From the NCBI GenBank assembly GCA_963758025.1, contig CAVWUA010000006.1, forward strand, positions 310,001 through 374,000: a stretch of 64,000 nt of DNA. Reading direction: 5' to 3'. The DNA is from CAVWUA01 sp963758025. Its GTDB lineage: Bacteria > Planctomycetota > Planctomycetia > Isosphaerales > Isosphaeraceae. This document shows positions 48,660-57,764 of this stretch, piece after piece (position 1 is the stretch's first letter; every line of letters starts with the position of its first letter). Under the pieces are notes generated by a model. That model had not been told where the DNA came from. It made no database searches and was given only the letters and a program-made list of their open reading frames with translations. Both the position numbers and the translations under genes were made by a program.

Positions 48660-50067
48660 TTGCGAATCGCGGGACATCGGCCCGGCCCTTGCCGGACTCT
48701 GCTGGGAATCGTCCTGTCGGTGCTGGCCATTCTGGCGTTCGTCCCCGAGGCGAAGGGGGACGCGCCACCATCCGGGATGGATTCACCGGCACGTTTTCAC
48801 GTGAAACCTGCCGAACGGCCCGTCGAGGTCCCCACCCCCAGCGCGAAGGCCCTGCGCTATTACCGCACGGGGAACTGGCTGTGGCTCGCCGGGCAGACGC
48901 AAGCCCTGGCGATCCCCTTGCTGGTCCTGGCCACCGGTCTGTCGGGCCGCCTGCGCAACCTCGCCCGGCGGATCGCGCGAAGACAGTGGCTCGTGGCCGG
49001 GGTGTTCGTCCTCCTGTACCTGACGCTCGACTTCCTGCTCGACCTCCCCCTGCATTACTACGTTGGGTTCCTTCGGCCGCATGCGTATGACCTCTCGCCC
49101 GCGTCGTATGACACCGTGAAATGGCTGGCCGACGCCCTGAAGGGGCTGGCGGTCAGCATGGCGCTGGCCTTCGCTGCTCGTGCCGGGGTTCTACTGGATC
49201 GTCAATCGCAGCCCGAAGCTCTGGTGGCTCTGGGTCGGGCTGCTGACGGTCCCCTTCTCGTTCTTCTTCATGATGCTCGCGCCGATCGTCGTGGACCCGC
49301 TGTTCAACGACTACGGCCCGATGCACGACAAGGCGCTCGAACGCCGGATTCTCGCCCTGGCCGAGCGGGCGGGGATCGAGGATAGCCGGATCTTCGAGGT
49401 GGACATGAGCCGCAAGACGAACCGGGTGAACGCCTACGTCAAGGGGTTCCTCGGCTCGAAGCGGATCGTGCTCTGGGATACCCTCCTGGAGAAGCTGGAC
49501 GACCGCGAGGTGCTCGTCGTCATGGGGCACGAGATGGGCCATTACGTGCTCGGCCACGTGACGCGGAGCCTGCTCCTGTCCTCGCTCTTGACCCTGATCG
49601 GCCTGTACGTCGTCCATCGCGCGGCGTCGGCGATCGTGCGGCGGCATGGCGCGCGGCTCGGGTTCGACCGGCTGGGGGACGTGGCGTCCTTGCCGTTGCT
49701 CTTGCTGCTCGGCCAGGTGTTCGTGCTGCTCGCGGCCCCCGTAATCAACCTGTACAGCCGGAGCCAGGAGCACGAGGCCGACCGCTTCGCCCTGGAGATC
49801 ACCCGGGACAACCGGGCGGGAGCCCTGGCGTTCGTCAAGCTTCAGCGCGAGAATCTCTCGAATCCGCGGCCGGGCTGGTTCTATAAAACGTGGAGGGGAA
49901 CTCACCCGACTCTGGGGGAGCGGATCGATTTTTGCAACGCCTATCGGCCCTGGGCAGACGGCCAGCCGCTGCACTACGGCGCCCTGTTCCGGGATGGTCC
50001 GGCGGCGGTCCCCTCTGGTCGAGTGGGCCGAAGTTTGCAAAATAAGCCTGCACGACCTGACGACTGA
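48660..50067 (+). CDS. M48 family membrane metallopeptidase, Ste24/CAAX-protease-like (frame change)
   Basis: About 468 residues from TTG 48660 (GAGGAGAGGAG upstream). After an N-terminal membrane segment, a hydrophobic region resembles the Ste24 N-terminal domain (Y-Y-R-T-G-N-W-L-W; L-P-L-H-Y-Y-V-G-F). A frame change near 49175 follows. The zinc motif is G-H-E-M-G-H-Y-V-L-G-H with the distal Glu in S-Q-E-H-E-A-D-R-F-A. Ste24-like enzymes cleave membrane or exported proteins; the bacterial substrates are unknown. It lies 18 bases after the JAMM gene and is probably co-transcribed with it. A parS-like site lies inside its 5' part. Confidence 0.85.
48793..48808. other. parS-like palindrome 1
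   Basis: GTTTTCACGTGAAACC matches 13 of 16 bases of the ParB-binding consensus TGTTTCACGTGAAACA, with the TTTCACGTGAAAC core intact. It lies inside the M48 protease gene. parB is in this window at 62911. Confidence 0.6.
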
Positions 50068-50121
50068 GCTGCGCCGTCACGTGCCGCGAGACGACGGCCG
50101 GGTGACGAGGATCCGACGACG

Positions 50122-52830
50122 ATGCCGAGAGACATGGTACGCCTGCTGGTCCATCGCCACCCCGAACGGATCGTCGCCTTCTGGCTGATCCTGACCGTCG
50201 CGGCCTTCGCGCTCTCCCCGAACCTGACCGAGCTGGCGGCCGAGGGGCAGGCGAACCTGACCCCCGAACAGGCCGAGAGCGCCGTGGCCGACCAGATGGT
50301 CCGCCGGGCCTGGCCCGACCAGTGGAGTGAGTCGCTGGTGGTCGCCGCCTTGTATCGCAAAGGGGGCCTGATCCCGGCCGACCACGAATTCGCCCGGCAG
50401 CTCGAAGCCCGTTTTGGGGAAAGAGCGCCCGGACGACATCCTCCGCGTGCTCGGGCCAGGTCGCAGAAGGAGATTGCCGAGCGGCTCATCAGCGCCGATC
50501 GCACGATGGAGCTGGTCGTCGTGCCCCTGTCCACCTCGTTCGTCGCCCCGACGACCCACCGGACGGTCGCCTGGCTCCAGGAACATGCCCGGGCGCTCGA
50601 CCCGCCCGAGGGGCTGGACCTGCTCTGGTCGGGCGACGCGGTGATCGGACGCGATTACATGCAGGGGGTGAAGACGTCGCTCGACCGCGCGGCGATCGCC
50701 ACGGTGTTCCTGCTCCTGGGGGTGCTTCTGGCGGTCTATCGGTCGTTCTGGCTGGCGGTGGTTCCGCTGATCACCATCGGCGTCGGCCTGGTCCTCTCGC
50801 GGAGCATGCTCGCCTGGATGACGGTCGCCGGCTGGCCGATCTCACCGCTGGTCGAGTTGTTCCTCGTGGTCGTTCTGTTCGGCTGCGGTACGGATCTCTG
50901 CCTGTTCGTCTCGTGGCGATTCGGCGAGCACTGGAACGCGGCGAACCCCCTCGGCGCGATGCGCAAGACCCTTCGGCTCGGCCTGCCTGCCCTGCTCACC
51001 AGCGCCGGGACGGTCATTGGTGGGCTGGCCCTGATGGGCACGACCCGGTTCAAGCTCTTTTCGAGCACCGGGCCGAGCGTCGCACTGGGCCTGGCCCTGA
51101 CCCTGCTGGCCGTCCTGACCCTGACCCCCTCGCTGCTGGTCCTCCTGGCGAAATACCGGCCGAAGGCGTTCGCCGGCCTGACCGCCCCGTCGTCGGGGTT
51201 CTGGGACGAGGTCGGCCACCGCGTCCTGGCCCGCCCTGCCCTGATCTGGTTCCTGACGCTCGCCCTGATGCTCCCGGCCGCCGTCGTCGGCGTGCAGACG
51301 CACTTCCTCCAGGACCTGTTCAGCGAATTGCCCGGCGAGACCGAATCGGTGCGGGTCTTCCAACTCGTCACCGAGAAGTTCGGCGCCGGGACGGTCGCGC
51401 CGCTGACCGTCGTACTCCGATCCGACAGCAACCTGCGAAGCTCCGAGGGCCTGGCCCTGATCGACGACGTGAGCCGGATGCTCTCGCACCGCCGCCGGCT
51501 GGTTGAGGTCCGCTCGGCGACGCAACCCCTCGGAAGTTCCGAGCCCCTGGAACCGGCGCGGCTCGCCGCGCGGCTGGCCGCGGTGAACGCGGGGTTCTCG
51601 CGCATGATCGAGGGGGCCCAGCAGCTTCAAAACGGCCTGAACCAGGGGGCGGCCAAGCTGCGGACGGCGATCCTCCTGGAAGAGATGACCGGCATCCCCC
51701 TGACCGGCACCCCCCCCACGCCGGGGGCGAAGACCACGCGCGAGGCCCTGAATTCCGGCCTGAGCGAGGCGACCTCGGCCCTCTTCGGCGGGTTCAGCCG
51801 GCCATCCACTTCCAGTTCCGAGACGACCGCCACGAGCGAGACGCCGAACCCCAGCGCCGGGCCGACCGGGCCTCGTGAGCAGATGCTCCGCGAACTGGGT
51901 CAGGCCGCCGAGGGGGCCGGTCAGATCGCCCAGGGGGCCCAGCGGGCTCGGCACGAAATCTCGGCGATTCTCGCCGATCCGGTCGGCCGACACGCGCTGG
52001 ACCGCTTGCTCATCACCCCCGAGACGGTCCGCGAGAACCCGGAACTGCTCCAGAGCTTCGCCGCGTATCTCTCGGACGACGGCCGCCTCGCGCGGATCGA
52101 CCTGACCCAGGTGGACCGCCTCTTCTCCGCCGAGGCGCTCGATCAGGTCGGCACGCTCCGCCGTTTGATCCGCGACTATCTGATCGAGGAGCGGAACCTG
52201 CAAGTCGGGGCGGCGATCACCGGCGCGAACGCCGGAGCGGCCGATATCCGCGACCTGACCGAGATCGATCAGCTTCAGACGTGGATCATCGTCCCCCTGG
52301 GCGTCTTCCTGATCCTCCTGATGGCCCTGCGCGACCCGCTCGCCTGCGTGAACCTCGTCGCGACGATGATCCTGACGTACGCCTTCGCCCTGGGAATCAC
52401 CCACCTCATCTTCGTCTGGGGTCTGGGGGCCGAGGGGCTCGACTGGAAGGTGCCCTACTTCCTGTTCGTGCTCCTGGTGGCCGTCGGCGTCGATTACAAC
52501 GTCTTCCTGATGGCCCGCGTGCAGGAGGAGACGAAGGCCCTCGGCCTGAAGGCGGGCATCACCCGCTCGATCGCGCAGACCGGCGGGCTGATCTCCTCGG
52601 CCGCGGCGATCACCGCGTGCAGCTTCGCCGCGTTCCTGTTCAGCCCGCTCGCGTCCCTGCGGCAGCTCGGCCTGGCGCTGGTCGTGGGCATCACGATCGA
52701 CGCCGTGCTCGTCCGCCCGGTCCTGGTCCCCTGCGGCCACTGGCTCCTGAACAACCGCCGCGTCCGCAAGCACGAACGGATCGCCCTGAAACCCCTGCCG
52801 ATGCGCGAGCTGAGCGGCGTGCGAGATTGA
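50122..52830 (+). CDS. MMPL/RND-family transporter
   Basis: A 902-residue protein with two RND halves, each with a lone N-terminal membrane segment, a periplasmic domain and a bundle of helices. A conserved V-D-Y-N-V-F-L-M-A-R (the MMPL proton-relay-like motif) is in the second half, and G-C-G-T-D-L-C-L-F-V-S-W-R is its counterpart in the first. A short out-of-frame patch at about 50414-50460 (where the alternate frame reads K-E-R-P-D-D-I-L-R-V) looks like two compensating indels. MMPL proteins export lipids and other hydrophobic compounds. It follows the M48 gene by 54 bases on the same strand, so it could be the last gene of the operon. Confidence 0.88.
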   Translation: MPRDMVRLLVHRHPERIVAFWLILTVAAFALSPNLTELAAEGQANLTPEQAESAVADQMVRRAWPDQWSESLVVAALYRKGGLIPADHEFARQLEARFGERAPGRHPPRARARSQKEIAERLISADRTMELVVVPLSTSFVAPTTHRTVAWLQEHARALDPPEGLDLLWSGDAVIGRDYMQGVKTSLDRAAIATVFLLLGVLLAVYRSFWLAVVPLITIGVGLVLSRSMLAWMTVAGWPISPLVELFLVVVLFGCGTDLCLFVSWRFGEHWNAANPLGAMRKTLRLGLPALLTSAGTVIGGLALMGTTRFKLFSSTGPSVALGLALTLLAVLTLTPSLLVLLAKYRPKAFAGLTAPSSGFWDEVGHRVLARPALIWFLTLALMLPAAVVGVQTHFLQDLFSELPGETESVRVFQLVTEKFGAGTVAPLTVVLRSDSNLRSSEGLALIDDVSRMLSHRRRLVEVRSATQPLGSSEPLEPARLAARLAAVNAGFSRMIEGAQQLQNGLNQGAAKLRTAILLEEMTGIPLTGTPPTPGAKTTREALNSGLSEATSALFGGFSRPSTSSSETTATSETPNPSAGPTGPREQMLRELGQAAEGAGQIAQGAQRARHEISAILADPVGRHALDRLLITPETVRENPELLQSFAAYLSDDGRLARIDLTQVDRLFSAEALDQVGTLRRLIRDYLIEERNLQVGAAITGANAGAADIRDLTEIDQLQTWIIVPLGVFLILLMALRDPLACVNLVATMILTYAFALGITHLIFVWGLGAEGLDWKVPYFLFVLLVAVGVDYNVFLMARVQEETKALGLKAGITRSIAQTGGLISSAAAITACSFAAFLFSPLASLRQLGLALVVGITIDAVLVRPVLVPCGHWLLNNRRVRKHERIALKPLPMRELSGVRD

Positions 52831-53176
52831 GGTCTGTCCGCGTGTCCGTGCTCCGAGCATGGCCGCGGATTGATCATGATGATGTGATGCGCGGAGCGAA
52901 ATCCACCGCTCCCTCCGCGCTCCGCGTGTATTTACTGGGAAACGTTCAAGGCGTTCGAGATGATTTTAATCAACAACGAAATTAATTAAACAAAAACTCG
53001 GCAAAGTGCTTGCAAATTCCTGGAATACTGCGATCATGCATTTTGTCTAGTTCGATGTTCGCATGGATTAATCTACTCGCAGGTGCGCTTCATGTTACAG
53101 GCGAAATCTCCCGCGAGTCGGAGGGGGATCAATTGTCCATTTTGATCCCGCCATCAGGTAAATCAGAAGGAGGGAC
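52831..53176. other. AT-richer spacer upstream of the PEP-CTERM gene
   Basis: A 346-base gap, unusually AT-rich for the window between 52950 and 53100. It holds the RpoN-like site described separately and probably the leader of the PEP-CTERM gene. No gene is visible. Confidence 0.5.
52999..53014 (+). promoter_or_regulatory. Candidate sigma-54 (-24/-12) promoter element
   Basis: CGGCAAAGTGCTTGCA has the GG and GC dinucleotides exactly ten bases apart, with GGCA and TTGCA matching the RpoN consensus TGGCACG-N4-TTGCW. It lies about 160 bases upstream of the PEP-CTERM start. Some PEP-CTERM systems are known to be RpoN-controlled, which makes the match more credible, but it remains a pattern hit. 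Confidence 0.4.
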
Positions 53177-53949
53177 ATGATGAAACAGAGGCTTACACTT
53201 TTTCTCACCGCCGTGGTTGTTGGACTGATTGGGAATCCTGCATGGGCCGGCTTCACACCCAAGTTCGACTCGTTTGGGCCGCTTCCCGCCGCAACGTACG
53301 GTGGAACCGGAATCCCGAACGATCCGTCCGCCATCACGACCATTGTCGATGGGTCGAACACCATCACTCTGGGTCTGACCGCCACGCCGCGCTATTACAA
53401 CCCCGCGATCAAGAACGACGGCGCCGGGACCTTTTCGGTGCTCCCGGCGCGAACTACGGTGATCCGAACAACCCGGGAGGCCCCGGTCCATCCGCATATC
53501 AGGGAGCAACCTGGAATTTCAATTACTACGTCAATGTGAATGGATCAGGCAAGATCACCGACTACCAGGTCGGTCTGCTCATCTACCTGAATACAGACGA
53601 TTCCATGCCTAACCCGATCGTCTACAATCTCACAGCCGAGACCTCGGTGACGAATTCTTCGGCGAAAACCATCCAGGATTCAAAAAACCTCCTGTTCAGC
53701 GAATTCTCCACGGGGAATAGCTACATCACGTTGCCGGCGATGGGGTTCAATCCTTTTGACCCGAACGGTCCAGGCCCCTATGGAATCGCGCTTCGGGTCT
53801 GGAAGCCAGCGGGCACTCATTCGATCGCACTCGGCGAAACGTCCATCAAGGTCACGCCGATCCCCGAGCCGTCCACCCTGCTGGGTGGTCTGAGCGCGAT
53901 CGGTGTCTCCGGTGGCTTGATGATGTGGCGTCGCCGTCGCAAGGCCTGA
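53177..53949 (+). CDS. PEP-CTERM sorting domain protein (frame change)
   Basis: About 257 residues from ATG 53177 (AGAAGGAGGGAC upstream; ATG 53180 equally possible), with a signal peptide ending P-A-W-A. The frame changes near 53450 at G-A-G-T-F-S-V-L-P/G-A-N-Y-G-D. The mature part is Asn/Gly/Pro-rich with strand-like segments and no enzyme motif. The C-terminus has I-P-E-P-S-T, a hydrophobic stretch and R-R-R-R-K, the exosortase sorting signal. It is less GC-rich than its neighbours and has its own promoter candidate, so it is probably monocistronic. Confidence 0.83.
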
Positions 53950-53963
53950 CGTTCCAGATTGTG

Positions 53964-53997
53964 GTTCGGACAGACGATCCCAAGGGTCTGTCCGAAC
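53964..53997. terminator. Bidirectional hairpin between convergent genes
   Basis: The perfect 12-bp stem GTTCGGACAGAC/GTCTGTCCGAAC (53964-53975 with 53986-53997, ten-base loop) lies in the 68-base gap between the convergent PEP-CTERM and lactate dehydrogenase genes. There is no long T tract, but the position suits termination of both. Confidence 0.65.
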
Positions 53998-54017
53998 TCC
54001 TTGCCTGCCTCCCCCCC

Positions 54018-54968
54018 TCACCCGAGCTGTGCCAGCCGCTCCTTCAGTGTGGCGGCCGACTGGCGAAACGCGGTGACTTCCTCCTCGTTCATCGGCAGGC
54101 TCAGGACCTCCTCGGCCCCTCGGCGACCGACGACGGTGGGGAGGCTGATCGAGATGCCCTCGACGCCGTGCTGGCCCTGCAAGGGGGTGCTGACGGTCAT
54201 CACGCTGCGCTGGTCGCGGAGGATCGCCTCGACGATCGCACGCAGGCCGAGGCCGATCGCGTAATAGGTCGCCCGCTTGCGCTGGATGATCTCGTAGGCG
54301 GCGTGGCGGGTCTTTTCCAGGATCGCGTCGAGTGCGGCTTTGTCGTAACCGCGGCCGTTGACCCCGACGAAGTCCTTCAGCCGCACACCGGCGATGTTGG
54401 CCAGGCTCCAGACGGCCAGCTCGCTGTCGCCGTGCTCGCCAACGATGTGGGCGTGGACGCTCCGGGAATCAACGCCGTAGTGCTCTCCCAGCAGGAAGCG
54501 GAACCGCGAGGTGTCGAGGATCGTCCCCGAGCCGATCACCCGCCCCGGAGGCAGGCCCGCCAGCTCGGCCGAGATGTGCGTGAGGATATCCACCGGGTTC
54601 GTGGCGATCAGGATGACCCCGTCCGGGTTCGCGGCGGTAACCTGCGGCACGATATCGCGAAACACCTCCGCGTTCTTCTGGAGCAGGTCCAGCCGCGTCT
54701 CCCCCGGCTTCTGGTTCGACCCGGCCGTGATCACCACCACCGCGCAGCCGGCCATCTGGTCATAGCCCCCCGTGCGAATCCGCATCGGCCGGACGAACGG
54801 CAGGCCATGGTTGAGGTCCATCGCCTCCCCCTCGGCGCGGGCCATGTCGGCGTCGTACATCACCAGCTCGCTCGCCAGCCGGGTCTGCATCAGGGCGTAG
54901 GCGAACGACGAGCCGACCATCCCGGTTCCAACCAGTCCGACCTTATCCGCGGCGCGTTCCATTACCAT
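54018..54968 (-). CDS. ldh: L-lactate dehydrogenase
   Basis: An intact 316-residue LDH/MDH-superfamily enzyme that interconverts lactate and pyruvate with NAD(H). It has the Rossmann G-L-V-G-T-G-M-V-G-S (residues 11-20), Asp39 for NAD binding, and the specificity loop N-Q86-K-P-G-E-T-R92, whose Gln favours lactate over malate dehydrogenase. Also present are D152-T-S-R155 and the catalytic V-G-E-H179-G-D-S. ATG 54968 is backed by AAGGAGAATCGG. It is transcribed toward the PEP-CTERM gene. The assignment to LDH rather than MDH rests on Gln86. Confidence 0.92.
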   Translation of the reverse strand: MVMERAADKVGLVGTGMVGSSFAYALMQTRLASELVMYDADMARAEGEAMDLNHGLPFVRPMRIRTGGYDQMAGCAVVVITAGSNQKPGETRLDLLQKNAEVFRDIVPQVTAANPDGVILIATNPVDILTHISAELAGLPPGRVIGSGTILDTSRFRFLLGEHYGVDSRSVHAHIVGEHGDSELAVWSLANIAGVRLKDFVGVNGRGYDKAALDAILEKTRHAAYEIIQRKRATYYAIGLGLRAIVEAILRDQRSVMTVSTPLQGQHGVEGISISLPTVVGRRGAEEVLSLPMNEEEVTAFRQSAATLKERLAQLG

Positions 54969-55028
54969 CCGATTCTCCTTCGTCGTTGGGGGGACACGTC
55001 CAGAATGGTTCATGGTTGAGCGAGAGAC

Positions 55029-56168
55029 TCAGCCATCGATCATCCCGAGATACTCCAGACAGCGTGCGACAATTCGCTCGGCCGCCTTCCCGTCGCCGTA
55101 GGGATTGTGGCGGCGGGTCATGCGATTGTAGGCATCCGGGTCAGTCAGCAAGGCGGTCGTCTCCGCGACAATCCGCGCCCGGTCGGTGCCGACGAGCCGG
55201 ACCGTCCCGGCCTCGACGGCCTCGGGACGTTCGGTCGTGTCACGGAGCACCAGCACCGGCTTGCCCAGGCTGGGGGCTTCCTCCTGCACGCCTCCCGAGT
55301 CGGTCAGGATCATGGTGCAAGCCGCCATCAAGCCGACAAATCGCGGATACGGCAGCGGCGCGATCCGGTGGACGTTTCTCCCGGCCAGACGCGGGTCGTC
55401 CTCCGCGCCCAGAATCCGATGAACCGGGTCCCGCACGTTGGGGTTCGGGTGGACCGGATAGACGAAATGGACGTCCGGGAACCGCCCGGCCAGGTCGGCG
55501 ATGGCCTCGCAAAGCTCGACGAACCGGTCGCCGAAATTCTCCCGCCGATGCGCTGTGATCAACACGAACCGCGTGCCCGGCGCCTGCCAGAGGTCGTCTC
55601 GCGGGAGTTCCCCGATCCGCTGGAGGGTCAGGAACAGGGCGTCGATCCCCGTGTTTCCGGTCACGACGATCGACCCGGGCCGCACTCCTTCGCGGATCAG
55701 GTTTGTTCGCGCGCGCTCGGTCGGAGCGAAGTGCAAGGCGGCCAGCCGCGCCGTCAAGGAGCGGTTCGCCTCCTCCGGCCAGGGGGCGGAGAGGTCTCCG
55801 GTGCGGAGTCCGGCCTCGACGTGGCCGACCGGGATGCGCTGATAGAAGGCCGCCAGGGCCGCGCAAAACGAGGTCGTGGTGTCCCCCTGCACGAGCACCA
55901 GGTCGGGCCGGATCGTGGCGAAATGGGCGTCGAGATGTTCGATCGCCCGGGCCGTCAACGCACCGAGCGTCTGCCCGGGCCGCATGAGGTTCAGGTCGGC
56001 GTCGGGCCGGATGCCGAAGACATCGAGCACGCCATCGAGCATCTCGCGGTGCTGCCCGGTCACGCAGATGTGCGTGCGGACCCCGGGCGTCGCGCCGAGC
56101 CGGAGGACCACCGGCGCCAGCTTCACGGCCTCGGGCCGGGTGCCGATCACGATGGCGATGGTTTTCAT
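55029..56168 (-). CDS. wecB: UDP-N-acetylglucosamine 2-epimerase, non-hydrolysing
   Basis: An intact 379-residue enzyme converting UDP-GlcNAc to UDP-ManNAc, a precursor for surface polysaccharides. Family signatures are V-I-G-T-R-P-E-A-V-K-L-A-P, T-G-Q-H-R-E-M-L, V-Q-G-D-T-T-T, V-G-H-V-E-A-G-L-R-T, P-E-E-A-N-R, I-T-A-H-R-R-E-N-F and D-S-G-G-V-Q-E-E-A-P. It starts at ATG 56168. It lies 60 bases upstream of ldh on the same strand, but no functional link is obvious. Confidence 0.95.
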   Translation of the reverse strand: MKTIAIVIGTRPEAVKLAPVVLRLGATPGVRTHICVTGQHREMLDGVLDVFGIRPDADLNLMRPGQTLGALTARAIEHLDAHFATIRPDLVLVQGDTTTSFCAALAAFYQRIPVGHVEAGLRTGDLSAPWPEEANRSLTARLAALHFAPTERARTNLIREGVRPGSIVVTGNTGIDALFLTLQRIGELPRDDLWQAPGTRFVLITAHRRENFGDRFVELCEAIADLAGRFPDVHFVYPVHPNPNVRDPVHRILGAEDDPRLAGRNVHRIAPLPYPRFVGLMAACTMILTDSGGVQEEAPSLGKPVLVLRDTTERPEAVEAGTVRLVGTDRARIVAETTALLTDPDAYNRMTRRHNPYGDGKAAERIVARCLEYLGMIDG

Positions 56169-56248
56169 TCAAGGCCCCTCGGCGCTTCATGGTATCCTGA
56201 CCTGTGAGGCCCTTCCGCAACGTCTCATCCGTGCCCGGAGCCGAGATC

Positions 56249-56803
56249 ATGCCGCGCCCTGATTCTCTCATGCCATCCCCGATCGCGGAACCGGCGTTTG
56301 CCGCGCCAACTGTCCGTCGAGGGGTGGTCGTCACCATGCTCGGCCCGATGATCCTGGAGGCGTCCGAGCGGGGAATCCGCCGGCTGGAATGGATTGACGA
56401 GACGGCGGATTCCCACGCGGTTCCCGACGACCCGAGCCTGGCCCCCCTGCTCCGTCGGGCGCGGGAGGCGATCGACGGCGGCCTGGATGACGGGCTTCCG
56501 CTCGACCTGCGAGGGACGGCGTTCCAGTTGCGGGTCTGGAACGCGCTCCGGGAGATTCCCTCCGGCTCGACGAGATCCTACGGCGATCTTGCCCGACGGC
56601 TGGGGTTGCCGCCGGGCAGTGCGCGGGCCGTCGGCGCGGCGTGCGGCGCGAATCGCGTCGCGGTTCTGGTCCCTTGCCACCGCGTCGGTCGGGCCGATGG
56701 GAGCCTCGCCGGGTTCCGCTGGGGGCTGGACCGCAAGCGTGCCCTGCTCGATCGGGAACGCTCGCGGGACCGATCCGTTCCACGTGAAACGATCCAATCA
56801 TGA
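56249..56803 (+). CDS. ogt: Methylated-DNA--protein-cysteine S-methyltransferase
   Basis: An O6-alkylguanine-DNA alkyltransferase of 184 residues that repairs O6-methylguanine by suicidal methyl transfer. The active-site motif P-C143-H-R-V is present, with the helix-turn-helix region R-S-Y-G-D-L-A-R-R-L-G and the A-V-G-A-A-C-G-A-N-R segment. The start is uncertain: ATG 56249 is used, and GTG 56204 or ATG 56270 are alternatives. The last codons overlap parS-like site 2. It is convergent with efpL, with seven bases between stops. Confidence 0.92.
   Translation: MPRPDSLMPSPIAEPAFAAPTVRRGVVVTMLGPMILEASERGIRRLEWIDETADSHAVPDDPSLAPLLRRAREAIDGGLDDGLPLDLRGTAFQLRVWNALREIPSGSTRSYGDLARRLGLPPGSARAVGAACGANRVAVLVPCHRVGRADGSLAGFRWGLDRKRALLDRERSRDRSVPRETIQS
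56776..56791. other. parS-like palindrome 2
   Basis: CGTTCCACGTGAAACG matches 13 of 16 bases of the parS consensus and is itself a near-perfect palindrome around CACGTG. It overlaps the 3' end of ogt. Confidence 0.6.
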
Positions 56804-56810
56804 TTCCGGA

Positions 56811-57380
56811 TCAACCGCCGCGACCGAGATACTCCCCGGTGCGGGTATCGACGCGAGCGATCGTGCCGGGCTCCAGGTGTTCGGGGACCTGGATCACCGC
56901 GCCGGTCGAGAGCGTGGCGGGCTTGGTCCGGCCGGTCGCCGAGTTGCCCCGGACGCCGGGGGCCGTCTCGACGATCGGCAGCTCCACGGTGTCGGGAATC
57001 TCGATCGCGATCGGCTCGTCATTGACCATCAGGGCCTCGACCCCTTCCATGTTCTCGGTCATGTAGAGCGCCTGATCCTCCAGGTCCTCGGCCGAGATCG
57101 AGAACTGGTCGAAGCTGACGGAGTCCATGAAGTGGAATCCGTCGGGGTCGCGGTAGAGGAACTGGATCGGCCGGCGCTCGAAGCTCGACTCGGCCAGGCT
57201 CTCCGTCCCCTTGTACGTCTTCTCGACCCGTTGCCGGGTCTTGAGGTTCCGGGCCTTGATCTTGTACAAGGTCGCCGCGCCCCGGGCCGAGGGGGTCTGG
57301 ACCTGGATCTGCTCGATCATGTGCGGCGCACCGTCGATCTCGACGACCATCCGGCGCTTGAAGTCTTTGGCGGGGACCAC
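56811..57380 (-). CDS. efpL: Elongation factor P-like protein EfpL (YeiP type)
   Basis: An intact 189-residue three-domain EF-P paralogue, acting on ribosomes stalled at proline-rich and related sequences. The tip loop of domain I reads Q-T-P-S-A-R33-G-A-A-T-L-Y-K, matching the S-x-A-R-G-A-A-T-L-Y-K loop of E. coli YeiP/EfpL rather than the Lys loop of canonical EF-P. The C-terminal domain (L-P-I-V-E-T-A-P-G-V-R-G, K-P-A-T-L-S-T-G-A-V-I-Q-V-P) is conserved. The start is GTG 57380, supported by GGAGAGGA ten bases upstream. It is divergent from rnc across the palindromic repeats. Confidence 0.88.
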   Translation of the reverse strand: MVPAKDFKRRMVVEIDGAPHMIEQIQVQTPSARGAATLYKIKARNLKTRQRVEKTYKGTESLAESSFERRPIQFLYRDPDGFHFMDSVSFDQFSISAEDLEDQALYMTENMEGVEALMVNDEPIAIEIPDTVELPIVETAPGVRGNSATGRTKPATLSTGAVIQVPEHLEPGTIARVDTRTGEYLGRGG

Positions 57381-57442
57381 GGCGGCTTGATCCTCTCCGG
57401 CCCGTCGTCGAGCCGGGGTTTGGGCTATTGGGTTCGGTAGAG

Positions 57443-57623
57443 CAAGTGGCGAATTCCCGATTTCCGATTTCCGTTTCTCAACGGGGAGACGATCTTCTGG
57501 AATCGAGAATACGCCACTTGCCATGCGGCAGTTCGTCCATGGCTCATTCCCGATTTCCGATTCTCAACGGGAATGGGACCTTCTCGAATCGGAAATATGG
57601 CTTTTGCCATGCGGCAGTTCGTC
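57443..57623. repeat. Two tandem imperfect palindromes between efpL and rnc
   Basis: Unit A (57443-57537) and unit B (57541-57623) share ATTCCCGATTTCCGATT, a TCTCAACGGG block and TTGCCATGCGGCAGTTCGTC. Each unit is itself an imperfect inverted repeat (CAAGTGGCG...CGCCACTTG in A). They fill much of the 384-base divergent spacer 57381-57764, which otherwise shows no gene and must contain both promoters. Confidence 0.75.
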
Positions 57624-57764
57624 ATCGGGCGGGAAATCGGTCCTCCATCCTACCGTCGTCCGCCCACCAGGGTCAAAGCCGACTCGACCGACCGTTGACA
57701 AGGCCCGAAACCAGCGATAGCCTCAACTCGCCCCCATTCTCCGCGGCCCTGCCCTGGCGCAATC

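Noticed and set aside
50842..52860. A 672-codon minus-strand open frame
   Set aside because: It is antisense to the MMPL transporter, Gln/Arg/Gly-rich in the way typical of shadow frames, with no recognisable motif.
57443..57623. A short CRISPR array
   Set aside because: There are only two units, they differ in length and sequence, and they are palindromic rather than repeat-spacer in structure.
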